DNA from: Rhodanobacter thiooxydans
Lineage (GTDB): Bacteria > Pseudomonadota > Gammaproteobacteria > Xanthomonadales > Rhodanobacteraceae
DNA: 64,000 bases
Assembly: GCF_030291135.1 (NCBI RefSeq)
Contig: NZ_CP127409.1
Location: 1,798,001-1,862,000, forward strand
Direction of reading: 5' to 3'
Shown: positions 9,431 to 18,422 of the stretch, one piece after another
Numbering within the stretch: the stretch's first letter is position 1
Layout: each line of letters starts with the position of its first letter
Program-made: the position numbers and the translations under genes
Notes under the pieces: generated by a model
The model's database searches: none
What the model saw: the letters and a program-made list of their open reading frames with translations, nothing else
What the model was told of the DNA's origin: nothing

Positions 9431-9826
9431 GTGACATCCTTATTTCTTGTAACGACCATGGGGATACGAGCCTGCAGAAATCATTTCCGGCAATCGGCTC
9501 ATGGGGAGTAGCGGACGGCTTCATTCACCTGCCATGCGCGTAGCGAACCCGTGCAGGAGGCTTCATGTTTCCGTCCACAGCCATCCGGCAAATGACAGAT
9601 GTCACATATGCCAGCTGGCGCACGCAGCCTATGCCGGCGTGCGGCATTCGTCGAAGGGTCAAAGGTCACGAATCAGCGCCCACGATGGCATGACCGTTGG
9701 CACGTGCAGGCCGGTTCCCAGGGGACCTCGCTTCAGCGACCGGCAAGCCAGGCCGGACGGAGCGACACGATCCAGCGACAGTCCGTTTCCTGCACGCACA
9801 TTTCAAGTCGCAGCGCGCAGCCTCAT

Positions 9827-9857
9827 GTTTCGTGCCGGCGCCGGTACGGCGCGAAAC
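9827..9857. promoter_or_regulatory. 11-bp inverted repeat upstream of pirin gene
   Basis: GTTTCGTGCCG (9827-9837) and CGGCGCGAAAC (9847-9857) pair with one G-T wobble around a 9-base spacer. It ends 17 bases before the pirin ATG. It could be an operator for a dimeric repressor or a leader hairpin. Confidence 0.45.
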
Positions 9858-9874
9858 GACTTCAGGAGAACGCC

Positions 9875-10576
9875 ATGATTGAACGCAGACCCTTCGACAG
9901 TCTCGGCGGAGCCGACCACGGCTGGCTCAAGGCCAAGCATCATTTTTCGTTCGCCGGCTACCACGACGCGAAGCGCATGGGCTGGGGCGCGCTGCGCGTG
10001 TGGAACGACGACACCATCGCGCCACAGACCGGCTTCCCGCCGCATCCGCACGCGGACATGGAGATCATCACCTACGTGCGCGAAGGCGCGATCAGCCACC
10101 AGGACAGCCTGGGCAATGCGGGGCGCACCGAGGCCGGCGACGTGCAGGTGATGAGCGCGGGCAGCGGCATCACCCACGCCGAGTACAACAAGGAGAACGT
10201 GACCACGCGGATCTTCCAGATCTGGATCATCCCCGACGAGAACGGCAAGCCGCCATCGTGGGGCGCGCGGCCGTTTCCCAAGGGCGATCGTTCCGGTCGT
10301 TTCGTGGTGCTGGCCAGTGGTTTCAAGGAAGACACCGAGGCGCTGCCGCTGCGCGCCGACGCGCGCGTGCTGGGCGCCACGCTCAAGGCTGGCGAAAGCA
10401 CCGAGTACCCGCTGGCCCGCGGCCGCTACGCCTACCTGGTGCCGGCCACCGGCAAGGTCGAACTCAACGGTGTGAAGCTGGACGCCCGCGACGGCGCCGC
10501 GATCCGCGACGAGGCGACGCTGAAAGTGACTGCGCTGGAGGATGCGGAACTCGTGCTGGTCGACGTGGCTGCTTGA
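9875..10576 (+). CDS. Pirin-family bicupin protein
   Basis: 233 aa from the ATG at 9875 with CAGGAGA upstream. It has the N-terminal cupin of pirins: FSFAGYHD, WGALRVWNDD, then the metal-binding PPHPHADMEIITYV and GNAGRTEAGDVQVMSAGSGITHAEYN with a further H and E ligand. The C-terminal cupin is the more divergent half. Length fits the short YhhW-like pirins (~230 aa), some of which have quercetinase activity in vitro; the in vivo substrate is usually unknown. It is cytosolic (no signal). The next gene starts 85 bases on, with a REP-like hairpin in between, so co-transcription is possible but not shown. Confidence 0.88.
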   Translation: MIERRPFDSLGGADHGWLKAKHHFSFAGYHDAKRMGWGALRVWNDDTIAPQTGFPPHPHADMEIITYVREGAISHQDSLGNAGRTEAGDVQVMSAGSGITHAEYNKENVTTRIFQIWIIPDENGKPPSWGARPFPKGDRSGRFVVLASGFKEDTEALPLRADARVLGATLKAGESTEYPLARGRYAYLVPATGKVELNGVKLDARDGAAIRDEATLKVTALEDAELVLVDVAA

Positions 10577-10589
10577 GCCCTCTGCCGCA

Positions 10590-10656
10590 GGAGCGCACCC
10601 TGTGTGCGAACGGCGGGCGTGGGCCGCCTTGCAGGCATTCGCACACAGGGCGCTCC
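10590..10656. repeat. REP-like palindromic element
   Basis: GGAGCGCACCCTGTGTGCGAA (arm 10590-10610) pairs with 10638-10656, which is the reverse complement lacking two bases. The (A)GGAGCGCACCCTGTG motif is like the repetitive extragenic palindromes scattered through Pseudomonas and Xanthomonadales intergenic regions. Only one copy is in this window. Confidence 0.6.
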
Positions 10657-10661
10657 AGCAC

Positions 10662-11663
10662 ATGCAAGCCATCGAAATAACCCGCCCCGGCAATCCCGAC
10701 GTGCTGCGTCTGGTCGAACGCCCGATCCCGCAACCGGGGCCGGGCGAGGTGCTGATCCAGGTGGCCGCGGCCGGGGTGAACCGGCCGGACGTGTTCCAGC
10801 GCCAGGGCAATTACGCGCCGCCGCCAGGTGCTTCCGACCTGCCCGGCCTCGAAGTGGCGGGCGTTCTGGTCGAAGGTGACTTCAGCGGTAACAACCCGTT
10901 TGGCCTCAGGCCGGGCGATCCTGTTTGCGCCCTGCTCGCCGGCGGCGGCTACGCCGAATACGCCGTGGCGCCACTGCCGCAATGCCTGCCGGTACCGGCA
11001 GGGTTCTCGATGGTCGAGGCGGCGGCACTGCCGGAGAATTTCTTCACGGTGTGGAGCAACGTGTTCGAACGCGGCCAGCTCGGCCGCGGCGAAGGTGGCG
11101 CACGGGAAACCCTGCTGGTGCAGGGTGGCTCCAGCGGCATCGGGGTCACCGCGATCCAGCTCGCGCATGCGTTCGGCCATCGGGTGTTCGCCACCGCCGG
11201 CAGCGCGGAGAAATGCGCGGCGTGCGAACGGCTCGGCGCGGAACGCGCGATCAACTATCGCGACGAGGATTTTGTCACCGTGGTGAAGCAGGTCACCGAC
11301 AATCGCGGCGTGGACGTGATCCTTGACATGGTCGCCGGCGACTACATCCCGCGTGAGATCGACGCGCTGGCCACAGGCGGTCGGCTGGTCTTCATCGCCA
11401 CCCTGGGTGGCAGCAAGGCCACCATCGACGCGGGTACGATCATGCGCCGGCGACTGACCCTCACCGGCTCCACCCTGCGCGCGCGCGATGTAGCCTTCAA
11501 GGCCGTGCTTGCCGTTCAGCTATACGAAAAGGTCTGGCCGCTGCTCGAAGCCGGCACGGTGCGGCCGGTGATCCATCAGGTCTTTCCCACCGCCGAAGCG
11601 GCTCGGGCGCATGCGCTGATGGAAAGCAGCGCGCATATCGGCAAGCTCATGCTGGCGTGGTGA
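10662..11663 (+). CDS. NAD(P)H quinone oxidoreductase, PIG3/zeta-crystallin type
   Basis: 333 aa. A zinc-free medium-chain dehydrogenase/reductase: N-terminal GroES-like domain (GPGEVLIQVAAAGVNRPDVFQRQGNY) and a Rossmann domain with the cofactor motif VQGGSSGIGVTAIQLA. There are no structural-zinc cysteines. The PENFFTVWSNVF signature and the LTGSTLRAR region are characteristic of the PIG3 (TP53I3) subgroup, which reduces quinones with NADPH by one electron. The start follows the palindromic element and has no strong RBS. It is cytosolic. Substrate specificity is inferred from family only. Confidence 0.88.
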   Translation: MQAIEITRPGNPDVLRLVERPIPQPGPGEVLIQVAAAGVNRPDVFQRQGNYAPPPGASDLPGLEVAGVLVEGDFSGNNPFGLRPGDPVCALLAGGGYAEYAVAPLPQCLPVPAGFSMVEAAALPENFFTVWSNVFERGQLGRGEGGARETLLVQGGSSGIGVTAIQLAHAFGHRVFATAGSAEKCAACERLGAERAINYRDEDFVTVVKQVTDNRGVDVILDMVAGDYIPREIDALATGGRLVFIATLGGSKATIDAGTIMRRRLTLTGSTLRARDVAFKAVLAVQLYEKVWPLLEAGTVRPVIHQVFPTAEAARAHALMESSAHIGKLMLAW

Positions 11664-11756
11664 GCCGGTTCGAATTCGACCGCAAGACCCGGGGTGTGGC
11701 GGGGCCGACTGATCCGTAGATTGGCTGCACGAGATAATCTTCCGCAAGGGACAGCC

Positions 11757-12836
11757 ATGAAAACCTCCGACAAACAGACCGCGCTTGCCGCCACCATCGT
11801 CGCCGACCCGCGCTGGGCCGCGGTGCAGGCGCGCGACGCGCGTGCCGACGGCAGCTTCTTCTATTCGGTGCGGACCACCGGCGTGTACTGCCGCCCGTCC
11901 TGCGCGGCGCGCCCGGCCCGGCCCGAGAACGTGACGTTCCACGCCACCGCCGCCGAGGCGGAACGCGCCGGCTTTCGCCCGTGCCGGCGCTGCAAGCCCG
12001 ATCAGCCATCGCTGGCGCAGCAGCATGCGGCGATAATCACCGCCGCCTGCCGCTCGATCGAGCAGGCCGAGACGATACCCACCCTCGAACAACTGGCGAA
12101 GCCCACCGGGCTCAGCCCGTTCCACTTCCACCGCGTGTTCAAGGCCGTCACCGGCGTGACCCCGAAGCAGTACGCCGCGGCGCATCGCAGCCGTCGCGTG
12201 CGCAGCGAACTGGGGCGCAGCGCCTCGGTGACCGAGGCGATCTTCGATGCCGGCTACAACGCCAGCAGCCGTTTCTATGAAACCGCCGACCAGGTGCTGG
12301 GCATGACGCCTTCCAGCTATCGCGCCGGCGGCGCCGACAGCGCCATCCGCTTCGCCATCGGCGAATGCTCGCTGGGTGCGATCCTGGTGGCGCAGAGCGA
12401 ACGCGGCGTGTGCGCGATCCTGCTCGGCGACGATCCGGACGCGCTGGCGCGCGATCTGCAGGATCGCTTCCCCAAGGCCAGGCTGATCGGCGGCGACCGC
12501 GACTACGAGCAACTGGTGGCGCAGGTCGTCGGCTTCGTCGAGGCGCCGGCGATCGGCCTGGACCTGCCGCTGGACGTGCGCGGCACCGCGTTCCAGCAGC
12601 GCGTGTGGCAGGCGCTGCGCGAGATACCCGCCGGCAGTACCGCCAGCTACAGCGAGATCGCGCGGCGCATCGGCTCGCCTACGGCGTCGCGGGCGGTGGC
12701 GCAGGCCTGCGCCAGCAACATGCTGGCGGTGGCGATCCCGTGCCATCGCGTGGTGCGTAACGACGGCGGCCTGTCTGGCTACCGCTGGGGCGTGCCACGC
12801 AAGCGCGCGCTGCTGGATCGCGAGGCGCAGGCATGA
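11757..12836 (+). CDS. ada: Bifunctional Ada: methylphosphotriester sensor and O6-alkylguanine methyltransferase
   Basis: 359 aa; AAGGG precedes the ATG by six bases. Residues 45, 49, 76 and 79 are the four cysteines of the N-terminal zinc site (YCRPSC...PCRRC); by analogy with E. coli Ada, C45 accepts methyl groups from phosphotriesters and turns the protein into an activator. An AraC-type HTH follows at ~90-190 (LSPFHFHRVFKAVTGVTPKQY). The C-terminal methyltransferase carries IPCHRVV with acceptor C329. It heads a four-gene operon whose coding regions overlap, all for direct or base-excision repair of alkylated DNA. Autoregulation through methylated Ada is expected. I did not find a clear Ada box in the 93-base leader. 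Confidence 0.95.
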   Translation: MKTSDKQTALAATIVADPRWAAVQARDARADGSFFYSVRTTGVYCRPSCAARPARPENVTFHATAAEAERAGFRPCRRCKPDQPSLAQQHAAIITAACRSIEQAETIPTLEQLAKPTGLSPFHFHRVFKAVTGVTPKQYAAAHRSRRVRSELGRSASVTEAIFDAGYNASSRFYETADQVLGMTPSSYRAGGADSAIRFAIGECSLGAILVAQSERGVCAILLGDDPDALARDLQDRFPKARLIGGDRDYEQLVAQVVGFVEAPAIGLDLPLDVRGTAFQQRVWQALREIPAGSTASYSEIARRIGSPTASRAVAQACASNMLAVAIPCHRVVRNDGGLSGYRWGVPRKRALLDREAQA

Positions 12837-13564
12837 ATGCGCAGTTGCGCCCCGTCCCCAAAGTCGATGCGCGGCTGCAGGCATACGACTGGACCGGCAT
12901 CGCCGATGAACTCGACGCACACGGCTGCGCGATGCTGGAAGCCCTGTTGTCACCGCAGGAGTGCGTGGCGCTGGCTGGCCTGTACGCGGACGATGGCTGG
13001 TTCCGCAGCCGCGTGGTGATGAGCCGTCATGGTTTCGGCCGTGGCGAATACCGCTACTTTGACTACCCGTTACCTGAGCTCGTGGCCGAGCTGCGCGGTG
13101 CGATCTATCGGGAGCTCGTGCCAATTGCGAACCGCTGGAATGCGGCGCTGGACAGCGCCGTTCGCTACCCCGCCACGCACGACGAATTCGTCGAACGCTG
13201 CCACGCCGCCGGCCAGCGGCGCCCTACCCCGTTGCTGCTGCAGTACGGCGCCGGCGACTACAACTGCCTGCACCAGGATCTGTACGGCGAGCACGTGTTT
13301 CCGCTGCAGCTGGCGATCGTGCTGTCCGAGCCGGGGCGCGATTTCAGCGGCGGCGAATTCGTGCTGACCGAGCAGCGACCGCGCATGCAGTCGCGCGCCG
13401 AGGTGGTGCCGCTGCGCCAGGGCGATGCGGTGGTGTTCGCGGTGCACCAGCGGCCAGTGCAAGGTACGCGCGGCAGCTACCGGGTGAACATGCGCCACGG
13501 CGTCAGCCGGGTGCGCAGCGGCCAGCGCCATACGCTTGGCATCATCTTTCACGACGCCACATGA
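12833..13564 (+). CDS. 2OG-Fe(II) oxygenase in the ada operon
   Basis: 243 aa; ATGA overlap with ada, so translationally coupled. A prolyl-4-hydroxylase-like jelly roll: iron ligands H147 and D149 (LHQDLYGEH), distal H222 (RHGVSRV) and the 2-oxoglutarate-binding R232 (SGQRHTLGIIFHD). It is not AlkB, whose gene is the next one. The family is often found in ada/alkB operons of alpha-, beta- and gammaproteobacteria and is presumed to act in alkylation damage repair or tolerance, but the substrate is not established. All catalytic residues look intact. Confidence 0.8.
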   Translation: MNAQLRPVPKVDARLQAYDWTGIADELDAHGCAMLEALLSPQECVALAGLYADDGWFRSRVVMSRHGFGRGEYRYFDYPLPELVAELRGAIYRELVPIANRWNAALDSAVRYPATHDEFVERCHAAGQRRPTPLLLQYGAGDYNCLHQDLYGEHVFPLQLAIVLSEPGRDFSGGEFVLTEQRPRMQSRAEVVPLRQGDAVVFAVHQRPVQGTRGSYRVNMRHGVSRVRSGQRHTLGIIFHDAT

Positions 13565-14217
13565 TCACTGCCGATCTGTTCGCTGCTGCGCCCGCTCCTG
13601 TTCGCCAGGACGAGCCGCTGTGCGAGGGTGCGATGGTGTTGCGCGGGTTTGCCCTGGCCGGCGAGGCGGCGTTGCTGCAGGCGCTCGGTGCCGTTGTGGC
13701 GCAGGCGCCGTTCCGCCACCTGGTCACGCCCGGCGGTTTCCGCATGTCGGTGGCGATGACCAATGCGGGGCCGCTGGGCTGGGTCAGCGATCGCCGCGGT
13801 TACCGCTACGACCCGATCGACCCGGACAGCGGCCGACCCTGGCCACCAATGCCGCCGGCCTTCCTGCAACTGGCCGATGCCGCCGCGGCGCACGCCGGTT
13901 TCGCCGGCTTCATGCCGGATGCCTGCCTGCTCAACCGCTACGAAGCCGGCACCCGGCTGAGCCTGCACCAAGACCGCGATGAGCGCGACATGGACCAGCC
14001 GATCGTGTCGGTCTCGCTGGGCATCCCGGCGGTGTTCCTGTTCGGCGGCTTGCAGCGCTCGGATCGTGCGCAACGGGTGCCGCTGGCGCACGGCGACGTG
14101 GTCGTGTGGGGCGGTCCGGCGCGGCTGCGCTATCACGGCGTGCTGCCGCTGAAGCCGAATCACCACGATGCGCTGGGCGACGTTCGCATCAACCTGACGT
14201 TTCGCCATGCCGGCTGA
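13561..14217 (+). CDS. alkB: AlkB, DNA/RNA oxidative demethylase
   Basis: 218 aa; starts in a 4-base overlap with the upstream oxygenase gene. It has the AlkB signature: GGFRMSVAMTNAG substrate loop, YRYDPIDP, NRYEAGTRLSLHQDRDE with H136 and D138 as iron ligands, YHGV H192 as third ligand, and R209/R215 (DVRINLTFR) for 2-oxoglutarate. It removes 1-methyladenine and 3-methylcytosine by oxidation, releasing formaldehyde. Length matches E. coli AlkB (216 aa). Confidence 0.95.
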   Translation: MITADLFAAAPAPVRQDEPLCEGAMVLRGFALAGEAALLQALGAVVAQAPFRHLVTPGGFRMSVAMTNAGPLGWVSDRRGYRYDPIDPDSGRPWPPMPPAFLQLADAAAAHAGFAGFMPDACLLNRYEAGTRLSLHQDRDERDMDQPIVSVSLGIPAVFLFGGLQRSDRAQRVPLAHGDVVVWGGPARLRYHGVLPLKPNHHDALGDVRINLTFRHAG

Positions 14218-14848
14218 CGCCGCGGCTTTCCTGGCCGGGATCGACGCCGACTGGGCGCGCCTGGTTGCGCAGGTCGGCCCCTGCGGGCACGAACCGAAAC
14301 CGGCGCGCGAGCCGTACGAGGCGCTGGTTCGTGCGGTGGCCTACCAGCAACTGCACGTGAAGGCCGGTGACGCGATCCTGGCGCGGCTGCTGGCCTTGCA
14401 TCCGCAGCAGGCGTTTCCGCTGCCAGCGCAGTTGCTCGACGCCGACTTCGACGCCATGCGCGCCTGCGGGTTTTCGGCGCGCAAGATCGAGACGATCCGC
14501 GGCATCGCCGCGGCCACACTGGAGGGTGTGGTGCCAGGCCTGTACGCGGCCCTGGCGTTGCCGGACGAAGAACTGATCGCCCGGCTCAGCGCGCTGAAAG
14601 GCATCGGCCGCTGGACCGTGGAGATGTTCCTGATCTACAGCCTGGACCGGCCAGACATCCTGCCGGCGGACGACTTCGGCGTGCGCGAGGGTTACCGCCT
14701 GCTGAAGTCGCTGGAAACGGCGCCCGCACCGACGGCGCTGGCGGCGATCGGCGCCGCTTGGAGCCCGCATCGCACCGCTGCCGCCTGGTTTCTATGGCGC
14801 GTACCGCGGCCGCCGAAGGCGAAGGCTAGGCGGGCGGCAGCGGGCTGA
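14207..14848 (+). CDS. DNA-3-methyladenine glycosylase II (AlkA-like)
   Basis: 213 aa; overlaps alkB by 11 bases. A HhH-GPD base-excision glycosylase: AVAYQQLHVKAGDAIL near residue 45, GFSARKIETIRGIA, the helix-hairpin-helix LKGIGRWTVEMFLIYSL and the catalytic-aspartate loop ILPADDFGVREGY. It lacks the N-terminal TBP-like domain of E. coli AlkA (282 aa), so it is the short form found in many bacteria. There is no Fe-S cysteine cluster. It excises alkylated purines, completing the repair set of this operon. The 3' end overlaps the convergent DUF2231 gene by 23 bases. Confidence 0.9.
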   Translation: MPADAAAFLAGIDADWARLVAQVGPCGHEPKPAREPYEALVRAVAYQQLHVKAGDAILARLLALHPQQAFPLPAQLLDADFDAMRACGFSARKIETIRGIAAATLEGVVPGLYAALALPDEELIARLSALKGIGRWTVEMFLIYSLDRPDILPADDFGVREGYRLLKSLETAPAPTALAAIGAAWSPHRTAAAWFLWRVPRPPKAKARRAAAG

Positions 14849-15254
14849 CGCCAAGCCGGTGTCCGTACACCAGCTTGCCACCCAGCCAGCCGGCCACGCC
14901 CAGGCACAGGAAGCCCAGCACGCTCAGCCCGATCGCCAACAGGCCAGGCGCGACGAAGTGCGTGCCGTGCAGGCGCAGGAACAGGCTGGCCACGTAGCAG
15001 CAGAGCGCAGCCATCACCATGAGCATGTGCCGGTTGATGTCCCTGATCGCCGGGTTGTCCCCGTCGAGCCTGGCCAGTTCGAGCAGGCCGGCCAGCATGG
15101 CGGGAATCGAGAAACCGATCCCCGCCAGCAACACGATGCCGGCGAAGCGCCACGCCGGTTCGCCCATGAGCAGGCTGGCCAGATCTGCCGCGGTGGCCAG
15201 CGACCAGCAGGCGATCGGGAAGTGCACCAAGGCCGGATGCAGTGGGTGGCGCAT
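14826..15254 (-). CDS. DUF2231 membrane protein
   Basis: 142 aa with four hydrophobic segments (~10-30, 38-60, 77-97, 103-125). The opening HPLHPALVHFPIACW is the DUF2231 signature (a conserved HP...H.P motif on the first helix). The histidines could bind heme or metal, but function is not established. It lies nine bases after the stop of the next small membrane protein, so the two are probably one operon. It converges on the alkA-like gene and overlaps its 3' end. Confidence 0.75.
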   Translation of the reverse strand: MRHPLHPALVHFPIACWSLATAADLASLLMGEPAWRFAGIVLLAGIGFSIPAMLAGLLELARLDGDNPAIRDINRHMLMVMAALCCYVASLFLRLHGTHFVAPGLLAIGLSVLGFLCLGVAGWLGGKLVYGHRLGVSPLPPA

Positions 15255-15263
15255 GGCGTCAGC

Positions 15264-15605
15264 TCAGGCCAGCAGCAGGCTGAGCAGGGTCAGGAAGCCG
15301 ACCACCGCCACGCCGGCATGCACAAACACCACGGCCTTTGGCGCGATCTGCTTGCGCAGGTGGAACGAGGCGAGGAAGAAGCCGCCCAGCGCCGCCAGCA
15401 CCAGCAGGGCCAGCGCCGCGGTGAGCCGTCCCGGCGCTGCACCCTGCAGCACCACGAGAATCAACAGGATCAGACCGCTGGCACCGAGCAGCGCATGCAG
15501 TACCGAGATCGCCCACGGCGCCAGCTTGCCGCGCAGCACGCTGGAAGCCAGCACCAGACCGCCGATGGCGGCCACCGCAAAAACCAGAATCGCATAGAGC
15601 AGCAT
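15264..15605 (-). CDS. Small four-helix membrane protein
   Basis: 113 aa from the ATG at 15605 with GGGGG upstream. Four predicted transmembrane helices with a short basic loop (HLRKQIAPK) before the last. Helix 2 contains VLHALLGASG and helix 4 VFVHAGVAVVGFLTLL, each with one intramembrane histidine. I do not recognise a named family. It sits directly upstream of the DUF2231 gene, also a histidine-bearing four-helix protein, suggesting a shared role in the inner membrane. Confidence 0.6.
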   Translation of the reverse strand: MLLYAILVFAVAAIGGLVLASSVLRGKLAPWAISVLHALLGASGLILLILVVLQGAAPGRLTAALALLVLAALGGFFLASFHLRKQIAPKAVVFVHAGVAVVGFLTLLSLLLA

Positions 15606-15779
15606 GTCGTTCCCCCAGGTGGCACGTTGATGAAGTGAGTGGCTGCCGATCGGATGCGGCGGCACGCCCAAAGGTTCCCGCGCCCGGCAGCAGCCCTGGC
15701 CCGCGCTCGACCATGGTGCAAGTGCCCGCGTCGCCGCGGCTTGCTACCCTGCAGGGATCGTCCGGTTTGCGAGGCAGGC

Positions 15780-16703
15780 ATGGCACATACCCACGGCATC
15801 CACACCATCGACACTGGCTTCGTCCGGCCGCAGTTCGACGCGGCCTACCTGGTCGTCGAGCACGGCCGCGGCGCCTTCATCGACTGCGGCACCAACTTCG
15901 CCGTGCCACGCATGCTGGCGGCGCTGGATGAAGCCGGGATTTCCGTCGCCGCGGTGGACTGGCTGATCCTCACCCACGTGCATCTGGACCATGCCGGCGG
16001 TGCTGGCGAATTGATTGCGCAGCTGCCGAACGCGAAGCTGGTGGTGCATCCGCGCGGGGCGCGGCACATGATCGATCCCTCGGTGCTGTGGGCCGGCGCC
16101 AGCGCGGTGTACGGCGAGTCGGTGATGGAACAGACTTACGGCCGGCTGCGCCCGATCCCCGCCGAGCGCGTCATCGAGGCGCCGGACGGGCATGTGGTGG
16201 ACCTGGCCGGCCGGCCGCTGCGCTGCATCGACACGCCTGGCCACGCAAAGCACCACCTCACCGTGGTCGACGAACGCTCCAACGCCTGCTTCACCGGCGA
16301 CGTGTTCGGTCTGTCCTACCGCGATTTCGATACCGCGAACGGCCCATTCATCCTGCCTACCACCTCACCGGTGCAGTTCGATCCGCCGGCGTTGCATGCG
16401 TCGATCGAGCGGCTGCTCGCCCTGAAACCCGAGGCGATGTACCTTACCCACTACGGCCGGGTGGAGGGTGTCGAACGGTTGGCCGCCGACCTGCATGCGC
16501 AGATCGACGCGATGGTGGATCTCGCCCTCGCCGCGCATGGCAAGCCTGACCGGCATGTCGCGTTGATGGAGTCGCTCACCGACCTTTACGCAGCCCGCGC
16601 CGAGGCCCATGGCTGGCACCAGGGGCGCAGCGTGCTGCGCCAGTTGCTGGGCATGGACATCGAGCTGAATGCGCAGGGGCTGGAGGTGTGGCTGGACCGC
16701 TGA
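15780..16703 (+). CDS. MBL-fold metallohydrolase
   Basis: 307 aa from the ATG at 15780 (GAGGCAGG upstream). Metallo-beta-lactamase fold with H66-x-H68-x-D70-H71 (THVHLDHAGG), DTPGHAKHH, the bridging aspartate in FTGDVFG and a final histidine in YLTHYG, i.e. a full dinuclear site. The N-terminal DTGF..PQFDAAYLVVE strands fit the glyoxalase II-like group. Substrate unknown. The gene is divergent from the membrane-protein pair and ends five bases before the convergent csaA-like gene. Confidence 0.85.
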   Translation: MAHTHGIHTIDTGFVRPQFDAAYLVVEHGRGAFIDCGTNFAVPRMLAALDEAGISVAAVDWLILTHVHLDHAGGAGELIAQLPNAKLVVHPRGARHMIDPSVLWAGASAVYGESVMEQTYGRLRPIPAERVIEAPDGHVVDLAGRPLRCIDTPGHAKHHLTVVDERSNACFTGDVFGLSYRDFDTANGPFILPTTSPVQFDPPALHASIERLLALKPEAMYLTHYGRVEGVERLAADLHAQIDAMVDLALAAHGKPDRHVALMESLTDLYAARAEAHGWHQGRSVLRQLLGMDIELNAQGLEVWLDR

Positions 16704-16707
16704 CGAC

Positions 16708-17055
16708 TTACGCCAGTCGCGTACCGTTCGGTACCGGCCGCTCGATCGCGGTGAGCACCACGCCCTCGTCGGTGGGAAAGCCGGTGAGCAGGAACTGCGA
16801 GCGGAACGGGCCGATCTGCTTTTCGGGGAAGTTGATCACGCCCACGACCTGCCGGCCCAGCAGGTCACCGGCCTGGTACAGCGCGGCGATCTGCGCGCTG
16901 GTCTTCTTCTCGCCGTAGGGCCCGAAATCCACCCATACCTTCCATGCCGGCTTGCGCGCCTCGGGGAACGGTTCGACCCTGGTCACCGTGCCGGCGACGA
17001 TCAGGACCTTCTCGAAATCGGCCCAGCTGATTTCGGCGTGATTCGTTGCACTCAT
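16708..17055 (-). CDS. csaA: CsaA-like tRNA-binding-domain protein
   Basis: 115 aa. The whole protein is one OB-fold tRNA-binding domain: ISWADFEKVLIVAGTV, the FPEARKPAWKVWVDFG strand, then VVGVINFPEKQIGPFRSQFLLTG with its characteristic NFPEKQIG loop. In Bacillus the homologue CsaA is a dimeric chaperone-like export factor; related domains bind tRNA. The start overlaps the stop of the upstream oxidase gene (ATGA), and the GGAAGG of that coding end serves as its RBS, so the two are coupled. Confidence 0.88.
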   Translation of the reverse strand: MSATNHAEISWADFEKVLIVAGTVTRVEPFPEARKPAWKVWVDFGPYGEKKTSAQIAALYQAGDLLGRQVVGVINFPEKQIGPFRSQFLLTGFPTDEGVVLTAIERPVPNGTRLA

Positions 17056-18341
17056 CCTTCCAGCCTCGTTTTCAGACAGTCGCGGCTTTGTTGCCACCAG
17101 TAGCTGGCCTGCGCTGCAAGATAACCGAACGGGCGGTGCGTGCTGCCCAGGCCGTAGTCGGCGAACTGCTGCCAGCGGTCGTCGCCCGCGGCGATCGCCG
17201 CCGCCAGCAGTTCGCCGGCGGCACAGGTCGGCGCCAGGCCGTGCCCGCCGAAAGCCTGGGCCCACCACAGGCCGTTGCCGTTGCCGCCGATCTGCGGCAT
17301 CTGGTGGCGCGCGTAGCTCATCAGGCCCGACCAGGCGTGGTCGATGCGCACGCCCTTCAGTTGCGGAAATACCCGCAGCAGGTCCTTCATCAGCAGTCCC
17401 TGTACGGCACGTGGCGAACGATCCAGGATCGAGATGCGTCCACCCCACAGCAGCCGCGTGTCCGGCAGCGCGCGGTAGTAGTCGAACGCGAAGCGACTGT
17501 CGTAGATCGCCGCGCGGGTATGCAGGCAGTCGTCCAGCCGGACGCCGAGCGGTTCGGTCACCATCACGTAGGTGGCGATCGGCAGGATCGCCCGGTCGAT
17601 CGGCTTCTGCAGGCCGGCCAGGTAGCCGCCGCAGGCCAGCACGACCTGATCGACCAGCAGTTCGCCTTGCGCCGTGCGCAGGCGCCACTGCAGGCCCTCG
17701 CGCGCGAGGGTGCGCACGCCGCTGTGCTCGTGGATGCGTACGCCCTGCCCGGCCGCCGCCGCGGCCAGGCCGATCGCGTAGTTGAGCGGGTGCAGGTGCA
17801 GCGCGTCGCGTTCGTACAGGCCATCGTGATAGCGCTCGCTGCGGATGCGCGCGCGCAGTTCGGTCTCGGGCAGCCATTGCCATTGCACGCCGTAATGGTC
17901 GGCCAGCAACTGCTGGCGCTGGCGCAGCACGGCGGGGTCGCGGAACCAGTTGGCCCAGATCACGCCCTCGTCGACCATATCGCAGGCGATCGCGTAGTCG
18001 GCGACGCGCTGGCGGATCCGCCCGACTGCTTCGGTGGTGAGCTTGAATAGCGCCTGTGCGCGCGCCTCGCCCAACTGGTCGAGCAGCGACTGTTCGCCCA
18101 ACGAGTAGCCGGCGAAGACGAAGCCGCCGTTGCGGCCGGAGGCGCCGAAGCCGACCTGCTCGCGTTCCAGCAGCACCACCTCGCGCACGCCGCGCTCGGC
18201 CAGCCCCAGTGCGGTGTTCAGACCGGCGAAGCCGCCGCCGATCACGGCGACCCGTGCGTGCGCGCTGCCCGACAGCGGTGCCCATGCCGTGTACGGTGTG
18301 GCCGTGGCGCGGTAGTAGGACGTGGGCGAGGAGGGTTTCAT
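17052..18341 (-). CDS. FAD-dependent amine oxidoreductase (PuuB/DAO family)
   Basis: 429 aa. Dinucleotide-binding start at residue ~30 (VAVIGGGFAGLNTALGLAERG), then LLEREQVGFGASGRNGGFVFAGYS, the motif that places the flavin in gamma-glutamylputrescine oxidase and related DAO enzymes. The DHAWSGLMSYARHQMPQIG and WWAQAFGGHGLAPTC segments are the C-terminal substrate/FAD signatures. It oxidises a primary or secondary amine with O2 as acceptor by family rule. No other putrescine-pathway gene is adjacent, so the substrate is open. Confidence 0.82.
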   Translation of the reverse strand: MKPSSPTSYYRATATPYTAWAPLSGSAHARVAVIGGGFAGLNTALGLAERGVREVVLLEREQVGFGASGRNGGFVFAGYSLGEQSLLDQLGEARAQALFKLTTEAVGRIRQRVADYAIACDMVDEGVIWANWFRDPAVLRQRQQLLADHYGVQWQWLPETELRARIRSERYHDGLYERDALHLHPLNYAIGLAAAAAGQGVRIHEHSGVRTLAREGLQWRLRTAQGELLVDQVVLACGGYLAGLQKPIDRAILPIATYVMVTEPLGVRLDDCLHTRAAIYDSRFAFDYYRALPDTRLLWGGRISILDRSPRAVQGLLMKDLLRVFPQLKGVRIDHAWSGLMSYARHQMPQIGGNGNGLWWAQAFGGHGLAPTCAAGELLAAAIAAGDDRWQQFADYGLGSTHRPFGYLAAQASYWWQQSRDCLKTRLEG

Positions 18342-18422
18342 GCTGCGTGGATGGCCGACACCGACGTACGTGACCGGACAAGCATAGCCCTCATCCCCGG
18401 ACGTGGCTGGCGCAGCAGCGGT